A stretch of 64,000 bases of DNA from contig OZ024897.1 in assembly GCA_964017195.1 (NCBI GenBank), forward strand, positions 3,515,409 through 3,579,408. The letters are read 5' to 3'. Source of the DNA: Siderastrea radians (lineage: Eukaryota > Cnidaria > Anthozoa > Scleractinia > Rhizangiidae). The position numbers were made by a program, and so were the translations under genes. The notes beneath the pieces are model-generated. The model saw only the letters and a list, made by a program, of their open reading frames with translations, was not told where the DNA came from and did no database searches. How positions within the stretch are numbered: the first letter of the stretch is position 1; every line of letters begins with the position of its first letter. Below are positions 11,406-24,519 of this stretch, piece after piece.

Positions 11406-12687
11406 TCAGTGGAACCTGGGAGCCTTCAGAAACAATGCTAAGAGTGTGATAACACCGATCAAAACTGAAACAATCAGGAACAGTCTATCCAACACTCGGG
11501 CAGCTTTGATCCACTCCCTTTGGTTCTTCAGCTTCTCTGGGGAACTTTCTGTTTCTACGGAAAGAAGGTCGAGCATCACTGGTGTCAACGAAGTTCGGAA
11601 ACTATGGCGCCGAGGATATCCATGGGGATTTGAGGACTTTCGCCTCGTCTTGTTTCTCTTGTTAGAGAAGCTGGATTTTCTGTTACATCTGGGACATTTG
11701 GATCTATTTGCCATTTCTATGTTGCAGCCTTGACTGTTAATGTCATTATAGTGCGACACGCCGTTGGCCGGTAATCTGGCGCCATTCTGCGACCTTTGCA
11801 TTGGAATCCATGGATCGGAATAAGTGGGCGATAGCTTTGGTCCATGGTCGTCAAAGAGCGAATCCCCACAAGACAGTGACATGGTTTCGCTGTCTGAGCC
11901 CTTGTCTACAGTCTGGTTTGAATTTTTCCTGTAAGCTGCGTTCGATGCTTCTGTGGCCGTTACCTCCAGATTCCAATCTTTGGAACTCCTTTGAGGGAAT
12001 ACGACTCGCGCCAGCCAGTGCAAGATCAAAACCCTCAGAGCCTTCGGCATTCGCCGACTGTTCCGGTGGTAAAAATTTAGTATGAGAGTCGTGACGACCA
12101 GGGATGCACCTATTTCAACCATGCAAGCAAAGTAATACTGGCCAAGTAGAGGAAAACCATACGAAGGCATCAACTCTGAGCTGAGTTGTTGGAAAACTGT
12201 CATGGCTAATAGAACAGTAATACTTAGCCCAATGCGTTCACCGGACTCAGGCGGAAGGACAAAACCCAGAAATATCATAGATGATATCAACGAGCATGGG
12301 ATAATCAGTTTAAGAACGAAGTCCAATGATTCGCGCTGAAGTTTCATCTGAATAGTAACATCTACAAAAGCATGCGGGCAGCACTGGTATTTCAGTTTGT
12401 TTCGCTGCGATTTCAGGAGCGTCAACTTCCATTCTCCGTTTTTAACGAAGTTTTTGTTGAACATGTCTCCATCGTGCGCATAAAGATCCACCTTGGAGCT
12501 GTCAAACGACCAAGAACCGAACTTCAGAAAGCACTCTTGTTCATCGAATGGGAAATACGTTACGTCCACTTTGCAGATACTTTTAAAGATGCCCGGGTTT
12601 AGCCATGTACTACTGCCGTCGTATTTCATGGCAACATTGGTTTTGTACGTGTGTCTTCCACCAGCGAAACGGTCTTCATCGTCAACA
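11406..12687 (-). CDS. Gene A exon 5 (Cys-loop, loop C, M1-M4)
   Basis: 1282 nt holding everything from the NVDDEDRFAGG segment to the TGA stop at 11406-11408. The acceptor follows TTCTTAACAG. Such a single large terminal exon means the whole membrane domain is intronless. Confidence 0.95.
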
Positions 12688-15600
12688 CTGTTAAGAATGA
12701 GACATACAGGGCAATGTGAGATTAGCATTATGCATATTAACATGAACAAGATTTGTATTGATGATACCGGTACCTTTCCACACTGCTAGGGGCTCATCTT
12801 AGTTCTCTCCTGCATGAAATTATGACACGAGGATCGATATGCGTTCATACGATACCGATCCAAAATCAGACACAGTCCCAGTTGCATTACTGCGTCACTC
12901 TCATTCTGGCCTTTCCTTCAATTCCATAATCCTTTTATTTTTATCTTTTCATTCTACAATGAAACTCACACCGCCAGAAAACGGTTTATGTAAAACAGCG
13001 CGATAAAAAGTCTATCTCAGGGTGGAATGAAAGTCGTTCAGATACGAGCACACAGTACTGCACTAATAACCTTAACTGCGTCGATTAGAAACCTCCTACA
13101 TTAGCAGCTGGTAATGGAAAATATTTCACAGAGAACGATTCACGTCAAAAACAGCAGGTAGTCACCCAGCTGGTGTCTGATTTTTATGAATCAAAACACA
13201 GTTAACATTAAGCTCTTAAGGTCTTCCGTGTACTAAAGCTGTTTTCACTTGAGTGGCGAGAGTAATTCGCGTTTGCTTTGGTTTGCTTGACTACGCTCTG
13301 TGATTGGTTAACCCTTTCACTCCCAAGAGTGTCTAAAATCAAAATCAAGAAGAATACCAAATTTAATTTTGTAAAATACTTAAATATGAGTAGTACCATG
13401 TGAAAGTTCTGCTGAAGAGGTTTCATTTGAATGGTCACACCACAGGACTTCATCCACAGACGCAGAAATTAGAATCACATTAATGTCACCAAAACTAACT
13501 CTGCCAATCGTGATTTGCTCGCACGCGTTTTCCCATGCGTGTTATGTTTAGTTTGAGTAATTACGTTGGTTTTGGTTCTACGAAACTCAGTTGAAAACTA
13601 CTCTATATAAGATTACATGTAATTGTACAGATATTTGTCTGACTTACTTGTTGTACAAAAGGATATCAGGAACCCAGACCTCAAAAGGTGAAATATGAAT
13701 TTCCTCAATTCCACCGTACTTCTTAGGGTCCCACGCAAGCTGAGGGTTTTTCCAGTACTATGGGAAGGTAATGAAAAAAGGTTAAATAACACAAGGAATG
13801 ATCTTCGCAGTTAAAGGGACTGAGCTATTTTTTTAGTCAAGTCATATTTTTCTTGACTAAAAATAAACGACTACCCCAAAATAATGGTCCAGTTTTGTTT
13901 GGACACTATACTAGACCAGTACTTATTTATAAGTACCTTTGGCTACGGATGGCCAGGAAGCAAATACGTGGGACTTTTTCGGATCTGGTTTGCTCTTACT
14001 TGATATCTTTTTCCCGGCGTTCTAGGGGTATTTTGTGCTTGAGCGAAGGCACTTAACTATAATTTTAGAACAGATTTGACAAAACGCCAGCAGAATCGGT
14101 GTGATATAGGCCATTTAAAGTACTTAAAAAAAGTAACTGGCAATAATTGGCAGCCCAGGTGACAGTATGAACGTAACAGAATGATTAAGAGTCAGTGAAA
14201 ACTATAGTTAGCTTAATACTAGTTGTCTTACCTGGTTAATCCAGGCATATGTCTTGATGAACTGATCTTTAGCACTCTGGAAAAGCATTACAAGAAATTA
14301 GTGCAAATCATAGTTTTTAACAACCGCCAGAATTATTCAGAATACTGATTGACCTGGTTCTTTGCAGTGAGACGAGTTTTCGTCGACACCCTCATTTTTA
14401 GTTTTATCCCATTTGGTTTTTAACTCCAACGTCCTTTTAGATAAAATAGGCCGTGGTAAAGGCGGCCTGTCGTTCGTTGAAATCCGTCTTTCGTATAATA
14501 CCATAGAAAAACAAAACCTTTTTCAGGGGTCAAGCTAGTTTGCTTGAGAAGATAGAAAAAAACCTGCAGTTGTTTTTCTTGTTTCTGAGAAACAGGTTGG
14601 TTTCACTTTATTTATAATTTTTCTAGATGTTCATATGTGTTTTCACTCTGTTTTACCTAAAACATCAAATTGGTGAGCTGTATATTCCAAACGCCAGTTT
14701 CAGTGATTTTTATTCGAGAGAAAATTTCTTGGTGAATAAATAAGCCAATGTTAGAGTACACTTCTTTTCCTCTGTCCCTTGGAAATTTGATTTACTAAAA
14801 ACTAGAACCTAAGCCATCAAAGCTTCGCGTGTCCGACTCATTTTTTTTAGAACATCAAATTTCCGTGGGGCAGTATCAGCCGATAGTTCCTCGACAGAAA
14901 CACTCTTAATGTTCTCTGCCCACGCTTATCCTTGTGTTTGTACAGCGGGACAGACACGGAAGATGCTTCCAATTTCTTAAGGCGTTGTTAATGACGATAA
15001 AACTTTGACGTATTTGGAATAACCGGTTTTGGACTAGTTTAATCGATCTTTAAGTCTTTAGCTTTAACTGGGTCAGAAGAAAAGAGGCCACTTACCACAT
15101 CAACAATACGAATAAGCTGGAAATCAAATACCACTGTGACAGCTTCAGACTGATTCAAAACAGGACGGCTTTGCTTGTTGTATTTTTCAAACAGCTCTCT
15201 GTACAGTCGCGTCTCATTGGTTTCAAATGCTGCTTCTGAGAAGGAAACAAAAAAGGAAAAAACGCTCAAGTAATAACTCAATGTGTTTAGCTTGTTTTTG
15301 TGTTTGCATTCCAATATTCGTGCATGCCGGTATGCTCGCACCGACAATACTCAGTCACACTCAGTATCAGTAATTTAACGTTCTCTCTTCTATCTGGAGC
15401 CAGGAACCCAATTTATTTTGAGATTGAATTTCCCGCGAATTCAGACTCCCGAAGGAGCCTTGCTAACCAATCACAAGCTTTGCAAATGCTTTATCGGCCT
15501 TAAGTTATGCTTTGCGTTACGAATTAGGGGTTTTAGAAGTAAATGTCCGCCATTTTTGGAGGGATGCGGACTTATGCGGACCGAAACTTGAATTTTCGCG

Positions 15601-16713
15601 GGAAATAGTAATTATAAGCCTGTCTAAAAATAAACTGGTCTGTGAAAACGCCGTGACATATGCTCCGGGTTATGGGCTCCTCATGATGGGGCTGAAAACT
15701 AGACAGTGGACAAGAAACTACAATAGGATGCTGGGCAAATTTCTGAATAGGTGTTTGAGAAAAGTTCCCTGGAAGAAGATGGCCCAACGTACTGTCTAAC
15801 GACGAAGTATACAAGGGAAGCAGAGCCCCAACTCCCCCCTCCCCCCCCCCTCCCTGCGCCTCAGTTAGCAAGGGAGTAAAGGAGAGATAAACGTGGATTG
15901 GGCGCGTTTTGAGGAGGCGACCGAGTGAGGATCCTGCAAAAGCATGGCTTCCAATTGGCAGGAGAACTGTAGGAAGACCGACAACAACCTGGCGAAGAAT
16001 GGCTGACAAGGGGGAGTGAAAAGCTGGACTGAGAGAGTTGTAAACACTTTGAAAAAAAAGGGCAAATAAATAAATAAATGATTGATTTTCCGAAGTTTGA
16101 TGACGACGACAGTCTGTTGCAACCAATCATTTCAATCGTAACTGATTAGGTGGAAGAACCCTATAAAAGAATACTTCCCAAGCCAGGTGATTTTCTGCAG
16201 GCGTAACTACGATCAGCGCGGTTGAAAAATGTTTGTCAATCATAGCAACGGTTAATTGCAACAGAACGTCATCAATATGAAATCGGTTTCGCCATAACAT
16301 ATCCAAGCAATCAAAACTGGTTCAAAATGACTGCCATGGACCTCGGATTGTCAGAATATCAATAATATCAAGTAAAAAAGCATTAAAAATATGGTATAGT
16401 AGAAATTAAAATTTCGGTTGCGCGTTTGGTTTCAGTGGGGGATGAAACATTATGCTTCGACTTTCATGTAGGATAGGTGAATATTCTAGTCTTTGGTTCG
16501 GTTTATGAAGAAATCAGTAACATAACACGAAAGAGCATTACAAAATAATCATGCTTTCCCAGCCACTGAAATTTTACTGTTTTGTTGATGAAGGCTGAAC
16601 AGATTAATGGAGGTAAAAATTTCGAGAGACAGAGGATGGTATTTATTTATGTTCATACCTGTGATACAGCAAATAAACGCTAACAAGGAGACGATTTGTT
16701 TCGTTTGTTTCAT
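11406..16713 (-). CDS. nAChR alpha-type subunit, complete five-exon gene (gene A, 543 aa)
   Basis: Acetylcholine-gated cation channel subunit of the Cys-loop family, a plasma-membrane pentamer. Exons are 16659-16713, 15096-15235, 14232-14276, 13648-13757 and 11406-12687. They sum to 1632 nt and every junction is in phase. Residues 1-18 form a signal peptide. The Cys-loop runs 155-169 (13 residues between the cysteines, with FPFD). Loop A is WVPDILLYN, the loop B Trp is at 176, and loop C YQCC has vicinal Cys at 219-220, the mark of an alpha subunit. Next come M1 (about 240-262), pore M2 (269-288) after Gly-Glu-Arg, M3 (300-322), a long Ser/Arg-rich cytoplasmic loop with RRKSS and RRHSF kinase-like sites, and M4 near 521-540. 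Oddities are Phe at 224 where loop C normally has Tyr, and Gly at pore position 2'. Among animal subunits it most resembles the alpha7/alpha9 side, but orthology cannot be assigned. It is a paralogue of genes B and C. Confidence 0.93.
13648..13757 (-). CDS. Gene A exon 4 (loop A)
   Basis: 110 nt encoding the segment from YWKNPQLAWDP to VWVPDILLYN. Phases are 0 to 2. The length equals gene B exon 4. Confidence 0.92.
14232..14276 (-). CDS. Gene A exon 3 (45 nt)
   Basis: Encodes SAKDQFIKTYAWINQ. A 45-nt exon at this position is a conserved trait of vertebrate nAChR genes such as CHRNA7, from memory of those genes. Confidence 0.9.
15096..15235 (-). CDS. Gene A exon 2 (N-terminal helix, first strands)
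   Basis: 140 nt. Includes LYRELFEKYNK, the conserved helix, and VVFDFQLIRIVDV. Phases are 1 to 0, and the donor is GTAAGT. Gene C exon 2 has the same length. Confidence 0.9.
15894..16080 (+). mobile_element. LINE 3' end remnant (RT C-terminus) in gene A intron 1
   Basis: A 41-codon frame at 15894-16019 reads WIGRVLRRRPSEDPAKAWLP followed by RRTVGRPTTTWRRMADKGE. This is the typical C-terminal tail of RTE/CR1-like LINE polymerases (GRPxTTWRR). It is followed by a short A-rich stretch and an AAAT microsatellite tail at about 16065-16080. Only the last fragment remains. It lies antisense to gene A. Confidence 0.7.
16659..16713 (-). CDS. Gene A exon 1 (signal peptide)
   Basis: 55 nt encoding MKQTKQIVSLLAFICCIT plus one base, so phase 1. 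The donor is GTATGA. An acceptor-like tract (TTTTTTTTCTTTCAG) just upstream on the minus strand at about 16756-16770 suggests a further non-coding exon. Confidence 0.85.
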
Positions 16714-19700
16714 GGTGTGGCTATTCAGCAAAAGTTTGAGAAGAAAACGTTATATCTGAAAGAAAAAAAAGTTTGGCTGTGGTGATGAAAGTGTCCGCGG
16801 AGTATTGAGTGTTTCTGCTACTTGTGGACACTATTCTACTTAACCTAACGACTGATATTAACTGAGGATACACATTAAACGACCTCCACATGCTACACGT
16901 ATGAAGATCATCGATAACAATTGCATGGCGTCCTCACTTTGCATTGAAGAAACAACAACTTTAATTTGCGCTGACAAGGGTTTCAAAGCTATACATTGAG
17001 GCTGTTGTATTATATCCTGCCTATTTTCAAATTAGTTACAGTATAAGTCCTAGCAAAAAGATAGAACTCGGGTATCTACATCTTTTTCCCTGGTGACTGT
17101 TCACGGGAGGTCCAACATTTTTTTATGTTATCGGCCAATGACATATGAGTATAGGGAAACCCATTAAAGAACTTTACCTCGGGCACAGGAACTTTAAATC
17201 CCGTATTCTGAACACATTCTGTTGTGAACCTGGCATGACATGGAGATCCATGAAAAACAAACAAACATGCCAAGAAAAATATATGAATAAGCAGACAAAC
17301 AAACAACTATTGATAGGCTGTTTCTAATTTGGTTGATGTTCCAAATTTTGAAATTTTAAAAACGTACATCGATTACGACTCACTACCTATTTTAAAAACA
17401 TTTCCTAAACATTCTTTCAAGAGTCCGTTCGTCACTTATAGCTCCATTATCTGCCAGCTGTAACTGATCAACTGCTGAGATATTAACTTCCTAAGGCTCA
17501 AAATATTTGTGATACTCTTTTGTGTATCACGAATTTGAGTTTTGGGTTGTTTAAGTTAAATTCGTAAGTTTTATGAGGTGGATTGAAAGAATAATTCTTG
17601 GTTCATTCTCCATATACTTGATTGATTCTCCATATTTTGATATATTCTGCCTGTATCTCCTACAGTGCTTCAGGGAGATATCTAGATCGAACTGATTCCA
17701 TCTCAAAATGACACAAGTAAATTACTGGGAGACTCCAGATGTTTTGAATAGCATCACGAACGATTGAATCAGTCCTGTTTGCGTTGCTGTAAGGTGTAAC
17801 CGTAACAAACCGCAGAAACATCACGAATTGGGGCCTCGCAACTGTATGTTTTTTCTACTGATTCTGTACTTCTTGTGAAAAATGCTCGGTCCATGATAAA
17901 TTTGAATCTCTGAAGCCTTAGGACACTTAATATTTTTCTTGTTAGCGATCTTTAGTTATAAAAATGCTAACGTAACTGTCTCCTGTTTTCTGTCACAGCA
18001 GGTGAAATATCATGTTCCTCCTCTTCAACACAACAAGAAGGAGAGCCCTTTTCGGCCGTAACATTACACAATACATAATACATACATAATGAATACATAA
18101 GAAGAAAAATGAATTAATTTCACAGGTTATGTAAGTTTGAGGTGACATTTCGCCGAATAAAACTGCAGTGTTTTATTGCGATTATATCCAAATATCTCAG
18201 GCGATTTAGGCCTTTCGAACAGATATTCCGCTGAAACGAACTGTTGGGTGTCCCTGGCCTTTACAAAACGCAGCAGGAAATTAAAAAGAGCGTATTAAGT
18301 GTTTTTGATGCCGTTTTTTTTATCAGGTGGCATTTGTGACTGATAGCACATTTAAAAAGGAAATTATCCTTGATTACAATAATAGACACTAACAGAATAA
18401 AGCTTTTATAATGCGAAGAAATAGCGATTGAAAAATACTTTAGGGAGATAAACTCGAAAAAAGAGAAACAGAAGTCAATTGCTAGTTTGTATTTTCAAAG
18501 CTGACGCAGTTGTCGCCGTGAATTACCTCCTGCAATTTTAAACGGTTTTATTTCTGCATAAATTTTTCACACCTCTAGCATCACATTTTTAGCGAAGGTT
18601 TTTATTTAAAATAAATAACCAGATGTCATATTTTCCTTGAGTTTAACCCATTAAACTGTTCCAGTTTCGTTATAACCGGCTTTGAAAATCATGAATTTAC
18701 ATTCCTGGAAAGATTCCAAAAAAAACAAACTGAATTTGTTTTAAATCTCTTCGGCAACCAGCTTCTCTTTGAAAAATCTACTGAAGTTGTGCCTGCTATC
18801 GACACAAAAAAATGAATTTATCGTATTTAACTTCAGGGAACATCTTACTAAATTTACTATAAATATATCTGGCAAGATTTGATCATAAGTTATGTAGTTT
18901 ATATATTGTTTGTTATCCTCGGCCCTTATCTAACTAAAAGTGATCATGAAGGTGCCATGATGCAATCACTGAAGCTGGCATTCCGCTTCTTTCTACCAGC
19001 CAAAACTATATGGATATTCATCGACTCGTTATAGCTATGATGAAGTCGTTTAACGCATTGTTCACAAATCCAAAATTATTTTCTGTTTACAACATTACGA
19101 GGACACAAAACGTCGCTTACAAATATCAAATAGCCTACCTTAACTTTAGTGTCTCCTGATGTGCATATATCTGTGGCAAGTGTTCCCTGTTAAAATCTCA
19201 AGAAATAGATAGGTTTCCGTATCCTTTCTCTCCGGTTAGGAACCAATTTAAACCCCCTAAACGTACGCCCACTATTTTATTGAGGAAAGCCAAACTGAAT
19301 GACATGTAATCTCTGACTGCAAAATGTCATCGATAAGTTATTATTGTAACTACAGCTGCGTTTAATGGGGTGGTATGCAGTATTAATTTTGTAATGAGAA
19401 AATTTAAATGTAAATGAAGCATTGTTATCGTGGCGATCGTCGGCCATAAAAACAAAGAAAAATATCGAAGTAATCGAAATCGAAAAAAATATTTTCTATT
19501 TTGTGGAAGGCAAGCATCCCAGTTCTAAAAGTATAAACGGAGAAAAATGCAAAATGGCCAAATCATTTTTTGGCGACTTATGGTTATGACTTGAACAAAA
19601 GATTGATTGATTGAATAAAAGATTGATTGAATTAATGAATGAGTTGCATGCGAGTGGAGCAACAGCGGAGAAAAGCAAACAAACTATTATTCTCTTGTTG

Positions 19701-22700
19701 TTCCTTAAATAATCCATTATTTGTTTCAAAAAAGTGTCTTTAAAATTATTTCAAAGCACCCCAGGTACAACAGTCGAGACCACTTCTCAAGCAACTGACG
19801 CTGCAAATCTAAATGGTGCTTTCATGTTGTTCTAGAGTTAAAAACGGCGAAGCATCTCTATTGTGGACTTTGGAATTGTAGAGCTCCGCAAAAATACAAA
19901 CTTATGAGATGGCAGAGTTACTATCTCCAATGAACGGAACTTCATGAACTGAAACGTTAAAGAAGCTAGGAAGAGAGCCTTGCGAATCTTCGTGCAAAAA
20001 AATGGCTGGAATCTTATCTGAATAACCTGGGTCGGGGTTGCCATGCATAAAATCACTTGGCAGGTTTCGTACCTGTTGGTGATCGTTATTTCCAAAAAGC
20101 TAGGAAAGGAGCATCTTCATGCATAAAATGGCTCATGGAATATCATCTGTACAGCTTGGGGTTGTCTGAGATAAAATCACTTGTCAGGTTTTTTAACTAG
20201 CTGCACAACATCTCTTAATTAATATAACTGCTATTTGCAATGACAAAAACCAGTGATAACGTAGTCCCTGCACATTCGAGAACTGAACAATATTCCATTA
20301 TCGATCTTTTGCACTCTCCGCAGTGATGTTACCAATACCACCCCCTCCTGAAAAGGCAAAAGTGCTTAAACACTGCCGTAAAAACGTCTACCAAAGGGCG
20401 TAAATTCTTTCAAAAACAGCTGTGTATTTGAGGTATGTGCATTCGACACTGGAAATCATTTAATGGCTGTGGCTGGTAGTTCTAATATGGCTTGGTAAGG
20501 AATGAATTCTGTCGATCATAACCGCTAAGGAAACTTTTCAGCCAGTGTCAGTGTCGCTGCACTATCTTCTTCCAACAGATTTATTACTTTCTGATAGCTT
20601 ACAAAGCGGTTTAGTTTTTAGGCTGATTGAAACAGGAACATGATGAGCCGGGGCCGTGACGTGCAACACAGGGTAATCCGAAGGTTGGCATGGTAACCAT
20701 AACACGATGTTTGCCTCATAACCTCATCTCCCCATGCATGCAATCTAAATACTGGCATGGATATTTCTTTTTCCAGGGTATTCTAAAAGACCAAAAATAC
20801 CAAGCTTTCCTCGAATAGCTGGGTTAACAAGCTTCTGGTTTTCAGCAAAATTTCTCAGACAACCTTTCCAGAGTTACCTTAATTGGTAAAAAGGGCATTT
20901 GCACTGGTAATTATATAACATGGAGCTAAGCTTAGCTATTGAAAATGGCTAAGCTAAAAAATGTAGAGCAAAAAGAATTTACAGGAATCAACATCGTTGA
21001 GCCGTCAAAATGAATTTAAAATTGACGAAAATCCTGGGTTACAGAACCCAGGGTCACCAACCAGACTTGCCAGGAATATCGGGCTTACCCGAGCTCTCTG
21101 TTCTTATGGTATAAGTGTCGTAAGCTTGGCTTAAGAACCACGACGGTACAATCCATCGAAACAGGTTCAATCTAATGTAAACTCAGGTCTTGTGAGGGCT
21201 TTTGTCACCAGCTCATGATTTGCCATAACCTTAATCCAACAGACAAATACAGGAGGCAATTACTTTCTTGAAATCTGTTCCTAATTCCGGCCACATTTGC
21301 GTCGTAATACACTTCCTGACGAAAGATCTCCAGGATGTGATTTTCATAAAATTTTGGTCACATAAATCGCAGTTTGATTGGTCGAATACTTTAGTCAATT
21401 TAGATGTAGCTATCAAAACACGGATACGGCATTTTATCGATATTATTTATGTTAGCCCACGCCCGCTGGGTCGGACTCACATAAACCCTTTCTTGTGTTT
21501 GCATGTAATATAGACAAAATATAAATATACGGCAGGATTTTCATTTCTCAAATCAATCTAGGGGCTCTATGTCTGATCACAAAAGGTTTTGCTAAAATCC
21601 TGTCAGTTGCTAATCACATGATTTCAAGTTGAGGCAGTGCAAGTAGTAGTAGTAGGACACCCACAGGACTCTTGCTAGTGTCCGCTTAATAGAGGTCTCC
21701 GCGCTAAATACAGGTTTGTTTTACAGAAAATATGGGAAGAAACGTTTGGAACTCACTGATGCTCGTGTCCACTTAATACAGATTTAACTGAGTTCTGTTG
21801 TCAAAAGATCCTGGCATGGCCAAGCGTTTAGTTGGGGAGCAGGACGGCACAGAAGTGAGAGAACTTGACTACGCCAATGTAACCAGATTTTTTGTTGGTT
21901 CTCGTCTTTGAACCAAAGGTTTTTCTTCGGTTTTTCTGGTTTCCCCTCTCCACAAACACTAACATTTCCAAATTCCATTTCAATATGAAAAGGGTGGTGT
22001 GGATATAACACCGCGATTCCATTTTTATTTATTATTTTTTCTGTAATTTGTTTATTATTTTTTTTTGCAACAACACAATACAGTACTTAGGATACATTAC
22101 GTACAGACACTTAACTTACAAAAAGCGTTACAGCACTTACAATACATTACTTACAGTAACTTACTTACAATACACGTTACAGTACTTACAATATATTACT
22201 TACAATAGCTTGATTACTGTACACGTTACGAAAAAATTAAATACGAAGCAAATAGTTGTTAACTAAAAGTTTATTTATTATTACATTTATTTTATCTGAA
22301 TAAGGAGGGCTTGTCGTGAAAATCATCTATTAGTCCAATAAAGTTATGCCAGGAGGTGAAAATGCTTGCAACATAATTTTTATTTTTACATTGTTTGCTT
22401 TTGAGGCATGTATGTTAACATACTAAAAGTCAACAAAAATCAACTCATGGGAAATACGAAAAAAATCCACGTGTTGACGACTGCCATGTTTTTATGCTAA
22501 TTAGCCACTGAAAACTGTCCCATCAAGACATTTAACACTTTTAGTTTCACTTAACATGTAAAAACAAAGGACGGTAAAGTAAAGTGTACATTTAGGTTCT
22601 ATCATGGACCGTTTTCCAACAAATATTCAACAAAAAAGTGTTTAAAGGAACTGCGTCACGGATTTTAACCAATTTCATGCATGGGAAATGTCCATCAAAT

Positions 22701-22925
22701 TCGGTGAAATATAACACAGCAAATACAAAAGAAGGCACGGATGGCTAAAAGTGAAAAGATTGAAACGGATTGCGACATATGTTTGTGAAATGCTTTGGGG
22801 CTGAACAGTTTTCAAAGTTATCCTCATTTGCTTGTAACTTTAAATTAATGTCTCAAACATATAGCATCACCTGATTATCTATCGGTACCTTTTTAAGTTA
22901 ACAGTACTGAAGTTAAGCAATAAGG
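16714..22925. other. Intergenic, upstream of gene A; AT-rich, only minor repeats
   Basis: No coding exon is recognised. There is a GATT microsatellite at about 19602-19632. A diverged direct repeat pair of about 115 bp lies at about 19964-20080 and 20097-20210 (both with AAGCTAGGAA and ATAAAATCACTTG). Degenerate TACTTACAATA repeats lie at about 22085-22215. Near 21670-21780 there are two CGTGTCCRCTTAATA-like phrases. Gene A promoter elements are presumably near 16750-17000, but no TATA box was seen. Confidence 0.55.
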
Positions 22926-22929
22926 CATT

Positions 22930-24513
22930 TGACCCGACGTCCTCTGTATCGCTATCTGGATCTGTCAGAACGTGGATTGAAACAAACACTTCCACGACAC
23001 TCTCCACAGGCAGGTGAACAGTCAAGTCCGTGCTTTCTGCAACTGCATCGAGCCGTGTTACAGTTCACCTTGCAGTAACATCTGATAACTCGGAGGAGAG
23101 TTTCCGGTGCAGGTGGTTTGTCGGTCATTACCGGAATTAGAGTACCATCCGTTTCTTTCCATCCCCAGTCACACGGTTGAAGCTCTTGATTTCAAGTCCA
23201 AAGTTGAACCTGGTAATAAACGCGAAGGGAATGAAATTTCGGAGACGTCGGAGGCAAGGACTTCACTTTGACTGCGGTTGTGCTTTTAGCTGTCGTTTCG
23301 CAAAATCGTCAATATCGAAAGGCCTCCAAACTGTCACTCACCTTGCCGCCATACACCTCTACCAATGCGCGTTCTCCTGCTTTGATAAAATCTTCTTTTT
23401 TCAACGAATTGGCATGATAAAATACTTCGGCATGCTGTTACAACTGTGATCTCTTCTTAAGACCGACGGCCTTTCCAATACTAAACAACCGTGACGTGGA
23501 ACCACATCCCAGCAACGCGTGTAGAAATGGAAGATGCCTGCAGAGGTTTGACCCGAGCACAGAACAAGTAGCCTGGATGTCCCAAACCTTGCCTTGCGCG
23601 GACCCTCGTTTCGGCTGTGGTTTGAAGAAAATTTTCTTTTTGGAGTTGTTTCCTTGGTGGCAGAGTAAAATTAAAATGTCTGTGTCATCTGCAATGACGA
23701 CAGTGTCTCTGGTAGCAGATACAGAGACCGCAGACTGACCTATCAAGAAATCAGCATCGTCTGCAGCATGAATGGTGTCACACCCCGCCTCCTTTTACTT
23801 CTCACTCAGCATATCGATGAAACGTTGTTTGTTCTGTTTGTTTCGCAGGAAAACGTCTTTCTTTACAGTGAGTGTGTTCACAAGATCACAGTGTACAGCT
23901 ACAGCGTTGGTTGATCGTCTTTTTAAGCGAGCTTCGTCTTTAACTGAGGGCCCATATAGATAGACATATAACCTTTATTTAAACACAGTAAATATTTTAG
24001 CTTACAGCTTGTGGGGTCGTGTGGGAAAATAAAAATAAAAATTTAAGTTTACTCAATATTTACAAGTATTTACAGATTCGTGTGCTACAACTCCTGATAC
24101 TATGCTTCTTAGTGAGGCATCATCCTTGGAAAAGGAGTTCCTAGTTACTCTGTATCCTTCCAGTCTCTCTTTTGTCAAGTATCTGAAGCTTCTACGTGTT
24201 GCTCGCTAGTGTTATAAGCGACGCCGGTGAAATCTTGCATAGAGCTGTATACGTTGCAACAGAAAGACATAGACTTGACCCACACTAATATTTGCACCAC
24301 ATTCTTTCCTATGTCTCTTGAAAGGCCACCAGTTGAGTTGATGTTGCGCATTAGCGTCTGTTCGACTACCAAATAAGTTGAAAGACTATCCCTTAATCTA
24401 TCAGTGTGGCGGACAACATGCAGATTATTTAGAAAAAAGGAATAGATATCTCGATGGTCAGCTTGTAGTATAACAATTTGCTGAAGGTAAACGTAGATTG
24501 TGTTGGTATGCAA
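22930..24513 (-). pseudogene. Broken copy of a multicopy invertebrate protein family (ADDTDI / GC.TTSR / Cys-rich C-terminus)
   Basis: I recognise the order of motifs from large, uncharacterised multicopy protein families in cnidarian and other invertebrate genomes; their function is unknown to me. From 24513 leftward: LSTYLVVEQTLMRNINSTGG and TGVAYNTSEQHVEAS; then, shifted in frame, DDASLRSIVSGVVA; then a roughly 100-bp foreign AT-rich piece (about 23960-24060); then GPSVKDEARLKRR, VVIADDTDILILL, KIFFKPQPKRGSA and LPFLHALLGCGSTSRLF; and finally, at about 22960-23170, MTDKPPAPETLLRVIRCYCK and RCSCRKHGLDCSPACGECRG. At least two stops and several frame changes separate the blocks, so it is a pseudogene. 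The cysteine-rich end resembles a metal-binding cluster. Confidence 0.7.
23960..24060 (-). mobile_element. Retroposon 3' tail inside the pseudogene
   Basis: The minus strand reads a tail with TGTTTAAATAAAGGTTATA. The same tail with TGTTTAAATAAAGTTACC occurs at 47637-47660. Both end in an AATAAA signal and a short-motif tail, as expected for the 3' end of a LINE or SINE. It interrupts the pseudogene frame. Confidence 0.45.
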
Positions 24514-24519
24514 ATTATG

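Noticed and set aside
15572..16126. 184-codon minus-strand frame in gene A intron 1
   Set aside because: It runs antisense over a poly-C tract and the LINE tail, which reads sensibly on the plus strand.
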